Source of the DNA: Segnochrobactrum spirostomi
Lineage (GTDB): Bacteria; Pseudomonadota; Alphaproteobacteria; Rhizobiales; Segnochrobactraceae
Length of the DNA stretch: 64,000 nucleotides
Assembly: GCF_009600605.1 (NCBI RefSeq)
Contig: NZ_VWNA01000001.1
Location: 3,024,501-3,088,500 of the forward strand
Reading direction: 5' to 3'
How positions within the stretch are numbered: position 1 is the stretch's first letter; each line of letters begins with the position of its first letter. Below the pieces are notes generated by a model, which saw nothing but the letters and a program-made list of their open reading frames with translations, was not told the origin of the DNA and ran no database searches. The translations under genes and the position numbers were made by a program. Positions 1 to 7,229 of the stretch are shown here, piece after piece.

Positions 1-367
1 ACGCGTAATCGACCGCACTCGCGACGATGTCCGATCGCACGTCGATGCTCGTGCCCAGCTTGGCGACGGCGCGGTCGATCCCGTTGTCGACGGCCTCGCG
101 CAGGGCGTTGCGGGCATGCGCGGCGACGACGAGCGCGGCCGCATTCGAGCTGAGATGCAGCCACCGAAGCGCGACGGCGAGCGCTGCCGCCACGAGCGCG
201 TCGATGCCGTAGGTGAGAAGCCCGCGCACCGCGCCGGCGAGCGGCGCGAGATCGACGGTCGTGCCGTCCGCCGCAAACGCGGGCAGCGGGGCGAACAGCA
301 CCAGGCCGGCGACCAACGCGACCGCGAGTATGCCGGCATATGCTCCGAGGACCTTCTTGTTGGACAT
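1..367 (-). CDS. Small membrane protein, possible holin/lysis accessory (3' end outside window)
   Basis: The reading frame starts at ATG 365-367, preceded on the minus strand by the strong ribosome site GGAGGGG, and runs off the window at position 1. The visible 122 residues start with a short basic N-terminus, a hydrophobic segment of about 20 residues ending in an Ala-x-Ala-like signal peptidase site near residue 33, and a second hydrophobic segment near residues 55-70. It lies downstream of the endolysin gene, where phages place holins or spanins. That placement and the membrane segments suggest a lysis role, but no family is recognised. The ORF is absent from short-ORF lists only because it is cut by the window edge. 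Confidence 0.6.
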   Translation of the reverse strand, partial: MSNKKVLGAYAGILAVALVAGLVLFAPLPAFAADGTTVDLAPLAGAVRGLLTYGIDALVAAALAVALRWLHLSSNAAALVVAAHARNALREAVDNGIDRAVAKLGTSIDVRSDIVASAVDYA

Positions 368-420
368 GATGCCCCTCCGGTTGCAGAATTGAGTGCACGA
401 CTCGCGCGCTGGGGGTGGAG

Positions 421-681
421 ATGAGTGATAACTACGTGACGACGGAAGAAGCCCTGAGGATCGTTGTCGACGCATTCGGAAAGCAGAATGCTGAGACGTA
501 TGCACGGCTTATAGTTCTGGCTCTATCAACCCTCGGCCCAATGCAAAGACGAGGAATGATCTCTAGATCGCAGGTGCTCTCGATCGGAGAACACCTTTCA
601 AAGCCGATGCCGGACCTCATGGCCGAGTTCCGAAAGCTTTCACCCGCAAAGCCCCGGAAAGGCCCCTATAGGCCTCGTTGA
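421..681 (+). CDS. Small plus-strand hypothetical protein (possible phage cargo gene)
   Basis: An 86-residue ORF reads against all surrounding prophage genes. ATG 421 is the likely start, with a G-rich site at 411-415; a GTG six bases upstream is an alternative. The product is helical, with a hydrophobic middle (residues 29-40) and a basic proline/lysine-rich tail. Base use is less GC-biased at third positions than in its neighbours, and it overlaps the minus-strand ORF 617-835 by 65 bp. Together these suggest a separately acquired 'moron' gene. Its length, orientation and composition resemble the plus-strand ORF at 13684-14073. No family is recognised. Confidence 0.5.
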   Translation: MSDNYVTTEEALRIVVDAFGKQNAETYARLIVLALSTLGPMQRRGMISRSQVLSIGEHLSKPMPDLMAEFRKLSPAKPRKGPYRPR

Positions 682-835
682 TCTTCCGCGCGTACCCATC
701 GCGGATATGTCTCTGGATCTCTTCCGCGGTCAGAGTGAGCACCGGAGCGAGCCGCTCTTGGGACACCACCGTCAGCCGCGCCTCGAGCGCATCGAGATCG
801 GCGAGCGTGGCGGGTGCAGTGCTGCGATCCTCCAT
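617..835 (-). CDS. Small hypothetical phage protein
   Basis: A 72-residue ORF begins 13 bp downstream of the endolysin stop, in the same direction. The N-terminal half is predicted helical (a Leu-Asp-Ala-Leu-Glu-Ala-Arg heptad near residue 14), and the C-terminal half carries Arg/Tyr-rich residues. Its 3' end runs 65 bp into the oppositely oriented ORF 421-681, so the C-terminus may have been altered by insertion of that gene. Position next to the endolysin would fit a lysis or regulatory accessory gene. No domain is recognised. Confidence 0.5.
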   Translation of the reverse strand: MEDRSTAPATLADLDALEARLTVVSQERLAPVLTLTAEEIQRHIRDGYARKINEAYRGLSGALRVKAFGTRP

Positions 836-848
836 GCCGGCGCCCCCC

Positions 849-1559
849 TCAGCTCGGCGGCATCGCGTCGGCCGCGTCGACCAGGGCCTCGCGGGTGAGC
901 GGGCCGTAGACGCCGTCGGCGATGAGGTGGTTGGCGGCCTGGAACGCCTTCAGCGCGGTCTCGGTCCCGCGACCGAACACGCCGTCGGCCGCGATCGCCG
1001 GCGCCTTGAGCACCCGGCGGAGCAGCGTCTGCATCCACCGCACGCCCTCGCCAGACGCGCCGTAGCGCAGCGTCGCCGTCGTCTCGACCGGCGTGTCCGC
1101 ATCGGTCGAGGGTAGCGAGGTCGCCGCCATGCCGAGATGACCGCGCGCGTCGAGGCCGAGCACGGTCCGGTAATCGTAGACCGGACAGGTCTTCGGGCTG
1201 ACCTCGCAATGGCCGTGGAACGTAACCCGCCCGACGCCGTAGGCGCGGTCGATCTGGCCGCAGAGATCGCGCACCGCGTCGTATTGCGCCTGCGTGAACA
1301 GCTCTTTCGTGAGCCCGGTGCAGCAGATCGCGATGGTGCAGGTGTTGTTGCCGTTTTGCGCCGCGGGAACCAACTCGATCGACCGGCCCGGCGCGATCGT
1401 CCCGTTCTTGAGAACGACGTAATGATAGCCGATGTCCGCCCACCCGTTGGCGAGATGCCACGCGCGGATCGTCTCGACATTGTCGTGCGCCGGATTGTCC
1501 GACGCGGAGCAGTGCAGAAAAACGCGGCTGACGGGCCGCCGGGGCTTCTGGAAGATCAC
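849..1559 (-). CDS. Phage endolysin: N-acetylmuramoyl-L-alanine amidase with peptidoglycan-binding domain
   Basis: The 236-residue enzyme should cut the bond between N-acetylmuramic acid and L-alanine in peptidoglycan and so release progeny phage. Residues about 10-145 are an Amidase_2 (T7 lysozyme-like) domain: His16 in a LHCSAS motif, Tyr45-His46, His117 and Lys123-Thr-Cys125 occupy the positions of the T7 zinc and catalytic residues. Residues about 160-230 form a peptidoglycan-binding repeat (GxxGEGVRWMQ and DGVFGRGTETALKAFQ patterns). No signal peptide is visible, so it would need a holin. It is the first gene after mor, matching the Mu late lys position. Confidence 0.93.
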   Translation of the reverse strand: MIFQKPRRPVSRVFLHCSASDNPAHDNVETIRAWHLANGWADIGYHYVVLKNGTIAPGRSIELVPAAQNGNNTCTIAICCTGLTKELFTQAQYDAVRDLCGQIDRAYGVGRVTFHGHCEVSPKTCPVYDYRTVLGLDARGHLGMAATSLPSTDADTPVETTATLRYGASGEGVRWMQTLLRRVLKAPAIAADGVFGRGTETALKAFQAANHLIADGVYGPLTREALVDAADAMPPS

Positions 1560-1637
1560 GGGCCGGGCCTCCGATGAGGCCCGATCAAGGCGTGATTTCG
1601 CGGTTGGAATTAAGGGCGGCGTTTGCCGCCTCGCGTC
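1560..1637 (-). promoter_or_regulatory. mor-lys intergenic: hairpins and likely late promoter zone
   Basis: This 78-bp gap separates mor from the endolysin gene. It holds two inverted repeats: GGGCCTC/GAGGCCC at 1565-1582 and GGCGGC/GCCGCC at 1616-1631. On the minus strand the second directly follows the mor stop and precedes a CTTAATT stretch, so it may be a weak terminator. In Mu the lys promoter lies at the start of the late region and is switched on by the C activator; that function here is inference from position. Confidence 0.35.
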
Positions 1638-2051
1638 TTACTCGGAATCGAAGAGCGGCAACTGATCGCCGTCTCCCGGCGCATCGCGGCCGAGCACGCG
1701 TTGCACGGTTCGACGATGTACGCCGATTTTCCGCGCGATCTCAACCCGGGTTGCGCCGGCGCCGGCGAGCTCGCGGATGCGCCGCCGGCGCCGGCGGCCC
1801 TCGTTGATCATCATGCTCGGGATCTCGATGGTGTCGCCGCCCATGCGGCGGGCGATCGCAAGCGCCGCATTCATGCCGACCGCCTCGACGAGCCAGTGCC
1901 CGTCACGCACGTTCCGCACCTCCGGCACCACTTTGCGGAGGCATGCATAGCGCTCGCCGAGGATCCGCGCGGCGGTGAGGCCGGCGACCTCGGCGATCTC
2001 GCGCAGCAGCGGCGGCAGCGCCTCGATGGCCGCGCGCTCGTCATCCGTCAT
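1638..2051 (-). CDS. mor: Mor-family middle transcription activator
   Basis: The 137-residue product matches the Mor/C family, which activates the phage middle or late promoters together with host RNA polymerase. An N-terminal helical dimerisation region (residues about 10-40, PPLLREIAEVAGL) is followed by GMNAALAIARRMGG and an IEIP beta strand. A C-terminal helix-turn-helix (residues about 95-125) begins after an Arg-rich linker and contains TRVEIARKIGVHRRTVQR. The start at 2051 is chosen because it forms a 4-bp overlap with the upstream gene; a longer in-frame extension is Arg-rich and not protein-like. Its location at the end of the early block is as in Mu. Confidence 0.9.
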   Translation of the reverse strand: MTDDERAAIEALPPLLREIAEVAGLTAARILGERYACLRKVVPEVRNVRDGHWLVEAVGMNAALAIARRMGGDTIEIPSMMINEGRRRRRRIRELAGAGATRVEIARKIGVHRRTVQRVLGRDAPGDGDQLPLFDSE

Positions 2052-2320
2052 CGCGAGCCTCCCCGCCGCGCGAGGGCCGTCACGACGACGATCTCGCCGT
2101 GATCGGCCTTGAGCACGAAGCGCACCCGGTCGTAGAGCACGGCCTTCGCGTGCGCTCGCGCGCCGCGCCGGCACACGGCCGCGATCGCCGCGCGGGTCGC
2201 AGCGATGTCGAGCCGGCCCCCGCGGATCACCGCGAGATCGCCCATGCTGCCGCGCTCGAGATAGCGCTCGACCGCGTGGTCGGTGACGCGCACGCGATCG
2301 GACTGGTCGCCATCGCTCAT
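2048..2320 (-). CDS. Small conserved phage early protein
   Basis: A 90-residue ORF overlaps the genes on both sides by 4 bp, so it is part of the early transcript. The sequence starts with a short acidic segment, then TDHAVERYLERG, a central helical region and two C-terminal beta strands (YDRVRFVLKA and EIVVVTAL). The pattern of an N-terminal His-Ala-x-x-Arg-Tyr helix followed by strands is reminiscent of small DUF4258/toxin-like folds, but this is only a visual resemblance. Function is unknown. Confidence 0.7.
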   Translation of the reverse strand: MSDGDQSDRVRVTDHAVERYLERGSMGDLAVIRGGRLDIAATRAAIAAVCRRGARAHAKAVLYDRVRFVLKADHGEIVVVTALARRGGSR

Positions 2321-2538
2321 GACGCTACCCCCCCCCATTGTTGCGGTGGACCGAACGGAAAGCCGCCGCCGGCGGGACGCAGATGCGCGGTGGCGGCGCG
2401 GGCGATGGCCTCGTCCACGGCCTCGCCGGAGGGCTCCAGGTGCCAGCGCGCGCCCTCGGCCGTCTGGGTCATCACCAGCACGGCGCCGGCGCGGCAGCGG
2501 CGGCACAGGGCCTCCACCCGGTCGCTCGCCCGCGTCAT
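2317..2538 (-). CDS. Small phage early protein with CxxC pair
   Basis: The 73-residue ORF starts at ATG 2536-2538 and overlaps both neighbours by 4 bp. It carries a Cys-Arg-Arg-Cys pair at residues 12-15, which could be half of a zinc site, followed by a helix and a Gly/Pro-rich C-terminus ending in PPQQWGG. No family is recognised. Placement between gemA and mor puts it in the late part of the early operon. Confidence 0.65.
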   Translation of the reverse strand: MTRASDRVEALCRRCRAGAVLVMTQTAEGARWHLEPSGEAVDEAIARAATAHLRPAGGGFPFGPPQQWGGVAS

Positions 2539-3161
2539 GGCTGCCGACCCCGAATGACTTCGCCGAGGGAGCGGACGAGCCGGCGCCGATGCGCCTCGGA
2601 GGCGGTCTCGATCGCCGTCACGGCCGGTTCGAAGGCCGTCGCGGACGCCGGATCGACGGCTCGCAGCTTCTGGACCTGCGCTTGGACGAGCGCGACCTCC
2701 GCCTCGGCCGGGCTGACACCGGGCCGCAGCACCAGTCCCTCGCGGGCGCACATGGCGCGCAGCGCCTCGACGACGCTCGTCATCGAGGCCGGCGTCAGGA
2801 ATCGCAGATCGTCGACCCCGGCCTGTCGCCGCACGAATTTGCCGATCTCGGCCTCGCTCGGATGCGGCCACGCGCCGAGGGCGTGGAGATTGAGCACGAG
2901 CGCGCGCACCTTCGCCGGGATGGCGCCTTCCGCCGCCGGCCGGCTGCGCGTGGCCGCCCGATCCTTGCCGTTCAAGACGTCGAGAAGGCGCATCAGCTCG
3001 GCCGTGGTGCATTCCGTCGAGGACCGCCGTCCGGTCACGGCCTCGAGCATGGACCGATAGGCGTCCTCGTCGAGCCCGCGGGCGCGCCGCGCGGCCTGGA
3101 CGGCACGGCGGAGCTTGGAGAGACGAGTGTCGGCAGTCGCAACGCGAACGGCGCGGCTCAT
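2535..3161 (-). CDS. gemA: GemA-like regulatory protein (Mu gp16 family)
   Basis: The 208-residue protein resembles Mu GemA, an early protein reported to modulate host gene expression and DNA topology. Recognisable family features are the N-terminal stretch with KLRRAVQAARRARGLDEDAYR, the LEAVTG segment, and a helical C-terminal domain with ALGAWPHPSEAEIGKFVRRQ. The start at 3161 gives a 4-bp overlap with the upstream gene; the longer frame upstream is compositionally poor. It lies two genes before mor, close to the Mu arrangement. The molecular role in this phage is inferred from the family only. Confidence 0.85.
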   Translation of the reverse strand: MSRAVRVATADTRLSKLRRAVQAARRARGLDEDAYRSMLEAVTGRRSSTECTTAELMRLLDVLNGKDRAATRSRPAAEGAIPAKVRALVLNLHALGAWPHPSEAEIGKFVRRQAGVDDLRFLTPASMTSVVEALRAMCAREGLVLRPGVSPAEAEVALVQAQVQKLRAVDPASATAFEPAVTAIETASEAHRRRLVRSLGEVIRGRQP

Positions 3162-3472
3162 CGGCGGCCTCCCGGGATGGTGTCGGCGACGTCGTTGCAG
3201 ATCGCAATCACGTCGGCCCAAGGCAGCGCGCCGGCGCGCCGCAGCTCGGCGAGGACCGTCCGGAGCGCGTCGCGTGCGCCCCCTGGCGTGGCGTCGAGGT
3301 CTTTCGCTGCCTCGGCGATCGCAAGGCGGCCTGCGGCGGCCCGAAGGTCGCCGGCGGCATTGAGGACGCGCAGGCGCGCCCGGCGGGCGCCACCCGTCAG
3401 AGGACCCGTCGCCGTCTCGAAGCGGCGGATCGCGGTATCCAGCTCGAGCACTTGGGAGGCGACGGGGAGCAT
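3158..3472 (-). CDS. Hypothetical phage early protein
   Basis: This 104-residue Ala/Arg-rich protein is predicted to be mostly helical, with a conserved-looking C-terminus WADVIAICNDVAD. It overlaps gemA by 4 bp and starts two bases after the stop of the upstream coiled-coil gene, so it belongs to the early operon. No signal peptide, membrane segment or known motif is visible. Confidence 0.65.
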   Translation of the reverse strand: MLPVASQVLELDTAIRRFETATGPLTGGARRARLRVLNAAGDLRAAAGRLAIAEAAKDLDATPGGARDALRTVLAELRRAGALPWADVIAICNDVADTIPGGRR

Positions 3473-3474
3473 AT

Positions 3475-3816
3475 TCAGTCCCCCCGATACGTCAGCCGCA
3501 GCAGCTCCTGCGGCCGTTCCAGCGCAGGGGCCGAACGCCGGCTTCGAAGAGCCTTCGAAGCTTCCCGTGTGGCCGCCTTTTCGGCGCGGCGCGCTTCCGC
3601 CGCCGCAGCCTTCGTGGCGCGCTCCGCCTCACGCGCGGCCTTCTCGATCTTGCCTTGCTCCTGCTCGATCTCGGCGAGCTGGTGCACCAGAGAGGCGAGA
3701 TCCCATTCGCTGGATATCTCCAGCTCGATCCGCATGACGGTTCGGCTCGCCGACCCGGCGGTGAGCTTGTAGGACCGCAAGCGAGCCCCGTTCTCCCCCC
3801 AATAGAGGCCGCTCAT
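3475..3816 (-). CDS. Hypothetical phage early protein with coiled coil
   Basis: The 113-residue protein starts MSGLYWGENGARLRS, has a short strand-rich N-terminal part (residues 1-35), then a long charged helix (residues about 38-95) in which Glu, Lys, Ala and Arg alternate in heptads, a typical coiled coil. It overlaps the DUF5131 gene by 4 bp. Function is unknown; a role as an oligomeric partner is only a guess. Confidence 0.65.
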   Translation of the reverse strand: MSGLYWGENGARLRSYKLTAGSASRTVMRIELEISSEWDLASLVHQLAEIEQEQGKIEKAAREAERATKAAAAEARRAEKAATREASKALRSRRSAPALERPQELLRLTYRGD

Positions 3817-4691
3817 GCTGCGTCCTTCACAACGCAGACGGCAGGGCGACCGTCGTAAATCCGTCCGTCGAGCAGTCGCCCTGCGGCGCGCTTACCGACG
3901 CGGACGAACTCGCCGCCGCGCTCGATCCACTCCCCGTTCTGCTTGTGGTGAAAGGCTACCCTCGCGCCCGCGCATTGATCGCGAAGCGCGCGGAAGGCGC
4001 GCGTTGGGGTCGGGCGCGCTGCATGGTCGCCTTGATCCGTCTCGCCGCCGGTGATCACCCAGTCGATGTTGTGGATCAGCCCCGTATAGACGCGATCGCC
4101 GATGTTGCTCGATGGCACCGAATTCGCGGGCCAAGGCGTCCAAATCTTTCCGCGCAGCGCGTCGATGAAGTAACCCCGCACCATCGGGATTGCGGTCCCA
4201 AGCCCTTCGCTGGCGTCGAGGAGGTCGCGCACGTTGCGTTCGGCGCGAGGCAGGTCCTCGACCGTCGTCCCGATCGCTGCGTTCGGCGGCAGACCGCCGG
4301 CGACCCTCGCGAGCCGCACGATGTTTCCGGGCCGCTTCGTCAGGAGCAGGTAGACGAGCCGGGGCGTGCGTCGCATCACGTCGAAGGCGTCGCGCCGCCA
4401 GTCCGGCGGCACGTTGCTGTCGAAGATGTCGGCGAGCGAGGCGCAGAACACGAACGGTCGCGCTCCGGCCGGCGCCGCGCGCTCCCAGCGGAACGGGTCG
4501 TTCCATGTGTGCAGGGAAGTCCGCAGGCGTGTACCGGCGCCCGCGCCCGGTGCGCCCCACGCCACCCGGCCGAGGCGCTTGTCCATGAGCGCTTCGGCGT
4601 AGCAGCCATCGCATGCCGGCGAGACCTTGGTGCAGCCGATCCACGGGTTCCAAGTGTGGTCGCACCACGAAATGGCGGTGTGCTCACCCAT
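3813..4691 (-). CDS. DUF5131 / phage Gp37-like cysteine-cluster protein
   Basis: The 292-residue protein begins with ISWCDHTWNPWIGC and carries Cys20, Cys27 and Cys30 in a C-x6-C-x2-CYAE cluster, as in the DUF5131 (phage Gp37/Gp68) family. This spacing resembles the iron-sulfur cluster loop of radical SAM enzymes, and later segments (FVFCASLADIFD, LLLTKRP, DWVITGGETD) alternate strands and helices as expected for a TIM-barrel-like fold. No reaction is known for the family. The start at 4691 leaves a short overlap with the upstream gene; the 58 residues further upstream are Arg/Ser-rich and unlikely to be translated. Confidence 0.85.
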   Translation of the reverse strand: MGEHTAISWCDHTWNPWIGCTKVSPACDGCYAEALMDKRLGRVAWGAPGAGAGTRLRTSLHTWNDPFRWERAAPAGARPFVFCASLADIFDSNVPPDWRRDAFDVMRRTPRLVYLLLTKRPGNIVRLARVAGGLPPNAAIGTTVEDLPRAERNVRDLLDASEGLGTAIPMVRGYFIDALRGKIWTPWPANSVPSSNIGDRVYTGLIHNIDWVITGGETDQGDHAARPTPTRAFRALRDQCAGARVAFHHKQNGEWIERGGEFVRVGKRAAGRLLDGRIYDGRPAVCVVKDAA

Positions 4692-4992
4692 GGCCCACGT
4701 CTCCCGCGCTCGGCTTTGCGCACCGGGGGCGGAAACACTCGCCCAGCCGACCGGTGCTCCGATCGAGATGCCGGGCGATCCCCACGAAGTCGTGCGAGAA
4801 CGCGAAGGCGTCGAACGCGAGCAGCCGCTTGAAGTCGAGCGGGCACCCGTTGGCGTGCGCCGCAACGAGGTCCATCTCGTGCGAGACGCGAGCGTGCGTC
4901 AGGAGGTTCATGCCCTTCGCACGGTCGAGAACGAGGCGGATCAAACGACGATCGTCGTTCGAAACGGCGAAGCTGACTTCGGTGATACTCAC
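4684..4992 (-). CDS. Conserved phage early protein of unknown function
   Basis: The 102-residue ORF begins MSITEVSFAVSNDDRRLI and has the motif DLVAAHANGCPLDFKRLLAFD followed by FVGIARHLDR. These look like conserved blocks of a small phage/prophage family (AHANG-xPLD and HD-x-GI-RHLDR patterns), but I cannot name its biochemical function. It sits directly upstream of, and overlaps by 8 bp, the DUF5131 gene, suggesting coupled translation and possibly a joint job. Confidence 0.7.
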   Translation of the reverse strand: MSITEVSFAVSNDDRRLIRLVLDRAKGMNLLTHARVSHEMDLVAAHANGCPLDFKRLLAFDAFAFSHDFVGIARHLDRSTGRLGECFRPRCAKPSAGDVGHG

Positions 4993-5186
4993 GTCATCCT
5001 CCTCTGGAGTTCGGCGTCGATGAGGGCGCGGAGGTCCGCGTCGAGCGCCTTGATCGGTGCGGACGTGGCGCCGCTGGCAGCGGCGCGGGTGATGCTGGTG
5101 CTCGGCTCGCGCAGCTCCGGCCGGTCGAGGGCGGCGGCGCGCAGCGCCTGCAGGCGCCGCAGTGCGGGGCGGCTCTGACGCCTCAT
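4989..5186 (-). CDS. Small hypothetical phage protein
   Basis: A 65-residue basic ORF from ATG 5184-5186 has 4-bp overlaps at both ends. It is Arg/Leu-rich at the N-terminus and amphipathic helical at the C-terminus (LDADLRALIDAELQRR). Only the tight packing supports it as a gene. Confidence 0.55.
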   Translation of the reverse strand: MRRQSRPALRRLQALRAAALDRPELREPSTSITRAAASGATSAPIKALDADLRALIDAELQRRMT

Positions 5187-5413
5187 CCGACCCTCCAATC
5201 GATGCAGTCGCGGGTCGCGCATTGGCCGGCGGAGCGCACGGCGCCGCCGGCGCTCACCGAGACGATCTGGAAATGGAGTTCGCCGCGGCACCGCGGGCAG
5301 ATGATGATCCCGGCGCGATGGCCCGCCCGGGCGAGCTGCGCGACGCGGCCGAGCGCCTCGAAATTGGCGGAGAGGCACGCGCTGAGATCCGAGTTGAGGA
5401 CGCTCGCGCTCAT
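5183..5413 (-). CDS. Small zinc-ribbon-like phage protein
   Basis: The 76-residue protein has two potential metal half-sites: ICPRCRG (Cys39, Cys42) and CATRDC (Cys65, Cys70), separated by two beta strands (ELHFQIVSVSA). This is the layout of a small zinc ribbon. An N-terminal helix precedes it. It is translationally coupled to its neighbours by 4-bp overlaps. A nucleic-acid or protein binding role would fit, but no family is recognised. Confidence 0.65.
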   Translation of the reverse strand: MSASVLNSDLSACLSANFEALGRVAQLARAGHRAGIIICPRCRGELHFQIVSVSAGGAVRSAGQCATRDCIDWRVG

Positions 5414-5769
5414 GACAGCGGCTTCTCGTTGCGCAGGTCCAAGCCCCGCTGAAACCCGACCGCGACCGCCTCGGCGTAGGCGTTGATCCGGTCCGTGATG
5501 CACGACTTGCAGACTTCGTCGTGCATCGTCGAAAGCGCATAGCCGACGAGAAAGCCGGTCATGCCTTCGACGAAGCCGATCTCGGTGCCGTCGTGGCCCT
5601 GGCCGCACAGAAGCTCCGCCGCCTTCATCATGCTCTCGATGTAGTCCAGCTTCGGCTGAACTTGCTCGGCAGTGGCGGGTGAAGACTTGATGCGGCGCAG
5701 CGCTGTCGCGCTGGTGTCCCGGTACCAACTGCTGAGCGCCCCGCGGAAATCCATTTCCCGCGCGCTCAT
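5410..5769 (-). CDS. Hypothetical phage early protein
   Basis: The 119-residue protein is largely helical, starting MSAREMDFRGALSSWYRD. It has a conserved-looking centre (GFVEGMTGFLVGYALS) that is hydrophobic but interrupted by polar residues, and a C-terminal MHDEVCKSCITDRINAYAEA with a CxxC pair. It is packed with 4-bp overlaps in the early operon. Function is unknown. Confidence 0.65.
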   Translation of the reverse strand: MSAREMDFRGALSSWYRDTSATALRRIKSSPATAEQVQPKLDYIESMMKAAELLCGQGHDGTEIGFVEGMTGFLVGYALSTMHDEVCKSCITDRINAYAEAVAVGFQRGLDLRNEKPLS

Positions 5770-5966
5770 GGCTGCACCGCGACGTGCGAGCAGTCGATCA
5801 CGAAACAGGCGAGGCGCAGCTCGCCCCGCCGGAGATCGGCGGCGATCCCCTCGAGCATCGCCTCGGTGAGGTCCGGGCTCGTGGTCCGGAACTGCAACAC
5901 CAGCGTCCGGCCGTCTCGGCCGATGTCGGCAGTGAGCGAGCGCACGCGATCGGGATGGTGTTTCAT
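5766..5966 (-). CDS. Small hypothetical phage protein
   Basis: The 66-residue product (MKHHPDRVRSLTADIG start) has strands around TLVLQFRTTS and LRLACFVIDC. ATG at 5966 is preferred because GGGGG lies 6-10 bases upstream on the minus strand. An in-frame ATG at 5978, overlapping the upstream TGA, is an equally coupled alternative. Unknown function. Confidence 0.6.
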   Translation of the reverse strand: MKHHPDRVRSLTADIGRDGRTLVLQFRTTSPDLTEAMLEGIAADLRRGELRLACFVIDCSHVAVQP

Positions 5967-5977
5967 GGCCGCCCCCA

Positions 5978-6772
5978 TCACGCCGTCGCCAGGTCGATGG
6001 AGATCGCCGACCACCTGTCGTCGGCGGAGGCGCGCTCGTAGAACCGGACATAGGTCTTCGACCCGATCACCCGGATGGAATCGCGGATCGCGTCCATGGC
6101 GCGCTTCCAGCGGGCGTCCTCGATCTCCACCCGCAAGAGCATGAACAGCTCGGCCCGGTTGATCCGGCCCTCACGGTCCACATTGAAGGCCCGGGCGACG
6201 ATCGCGCGGATCTCGTCGCGCGCCTCCGCGCTCCACTCCGAGAGGCAGGCGTCCACCAGGACTTTGGCGGACTGCAGCTCCGGCCCGAACTCGATGAGGT
6301 CTGCGACCTGCTGGCTCACGCGCAGGGTGCCGTCGTAAGTCGTGAGCTGGACGTTGCCCTTCGGGCCGCCGACACGAGCGCCGTACTCCTGCGCGATCAG
6401 CGCCTGCAGCGAGCCGATGTCGTCGTAGCAATGGCCGCGAAACCGCGCGATCTGGGCGGAGAGATCGCGCGCGAACCCGATCATCCGGCGCACGGTCTCG
6501 TCGGTGAGCTTGTCGATGGGGCGGACGAGATTGATCGGCACGAGCGCGCCGCGGGTGTCCCGCATGTAGCGTTCCGTGCCGACCTCGATGACGCCGTCGA
6601 ACTTGAGCGCCTCGTCCTGCTCCGTTTCGGATACGTAGAGCCACTCCGTCAGCTCGTCGACGAGGTGCCTGACCTCGTCTTCAGAGAGGCCGACCTCGAC
6701 GATCCGGCCTTCCTCGCGGAACGCGATCCGAACACCTTCGTCCGTCGCTTCAACCTGCGTGAAATGCGTCAT
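5978..6772 (-). CDS. DUF3164 family phage protein with N-terminal extension
   Basis: Residues about 68-264 match the DUF3164 family common in Mu-like phages. Signatures are a YMRDTRGALVP start, VRPIDKLTDETVRRM, the block YGARVGGPKGNVQLTTYDG, and the C-terminal RDSIRVIGSKTYVRFYER. The first 67 residues (MTHFTQVEATDEG and an acidic helix EDEVRHLVDELTEWL) are extra compared with the family as I know it. Its role is not established; neighbours are replication/transposition genes. The start at 6772 overlaps the end of the DnaA-like gene by 23 bp. Confidence 0.85.
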   Translation of the reverse strand: MTHFTQVEATDEGVRIAFREEGRIVEVGLSEDEVRHLVDELTEWLYVSETEQDEALKFDGVIEVGTERYMRDTRGALVPINLVRPIDKLTDETVRRMIGFARDLSAQIARFRGHCYDDIGSLQALIAQEYGARVGGPKGNVQLTTYDGTLRVSQQVADLIEFGPELQSAKVLVDACLSEWSAEARDEIRAIVARAFNVDREGRINRAELFMLLRVEIEDARWKRAMDAIRDSIRVIGSKTYVRFYERASADDRWSAISIDLATA

Positions 6773-7229
6773 GCTCTGCCTCCTGCTGGGCTGCGTTGGC
6801 GCCGAACACCGCGGCGGCGAGCGCGCGGATTTCGTCGGCGGAGATCGTGGTGGCGGCGCTCGGCCGGGCGAGCACGCGGGCGGCGACGGCGTGCGCATCG
6901 ATGTCACCCGGCACCGGCCGGGAGAGACTGTCGGCGGCCGCGATCTTCTCGATCGCCGCGGCGATCGCGGTCGCCTCGGCCGCCCGGATCGGATCGCCGC
7001 CGAGGATCTCCTCGACGCGCTCGATGCCGTGGCGGATCGTGGTGTGATCGCGCCCGCCGATCGCCCGGCCGATCTGCGGCAGCGACTGATCGGTGAGCTG
7101 CCGCGCGAGCCACATCGAGAGCTGGCGCGGCCAGATCACGGCATCCCGCATGCGCTGCGAGACGATCTCGGCCGGGTCGACGTCGTAGGCCTCGGCGACG
7201 ATGCGAAGGATCAGGCGGACGGTGATCAT
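6750..7229 (-). CDS. DnaA domain IV-like DNA-binding protein of phage
   Basis: The 159-residue product starts with VRLILRIVAEAYDVDPAEIVSQ and continues RDAVIWPRQLSMWLARQLT and IGRAIGGRDHTTIRHGIERV. This is the C-terminal DnaA-box binding domain (Bac_DnaA_C), with the DHTT signature at residues 61-64. There is no AAA+ ATPase part. A helical tail of about 80 residues follows. It should bind DnaA-box-like DNA and might redirect or block host initiation, but that is inference. The start at 7229 gives a 4-bp overlap with the upstream gene; the longer frame upstream is a shadow of that gene. Confidence 0.88.
   Translation of the reverse strand: MITVRLILRIVAEAYDVDPAEIVSQRMRDAVIWPRQLSMWLARQLTDQSLPQIGRAIGGRDHTTIRHGIERVEEILGGDPIRAAEATAIAAAIEKIAAADSLSRPVPGDIDAHAVAARVLARPSAATTISADEIRALAAAVFGANAAQQEAEHDAFHAG

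Noticed and set aside
2283..3737. Long plus-strand ORF (484 aa) across the GemA region
   Set aside because: Arg/Pro-rich, no motifs, and lies entirely opposite several well-supported overlapping minus-strand genes; a GC-rich shadow frame.
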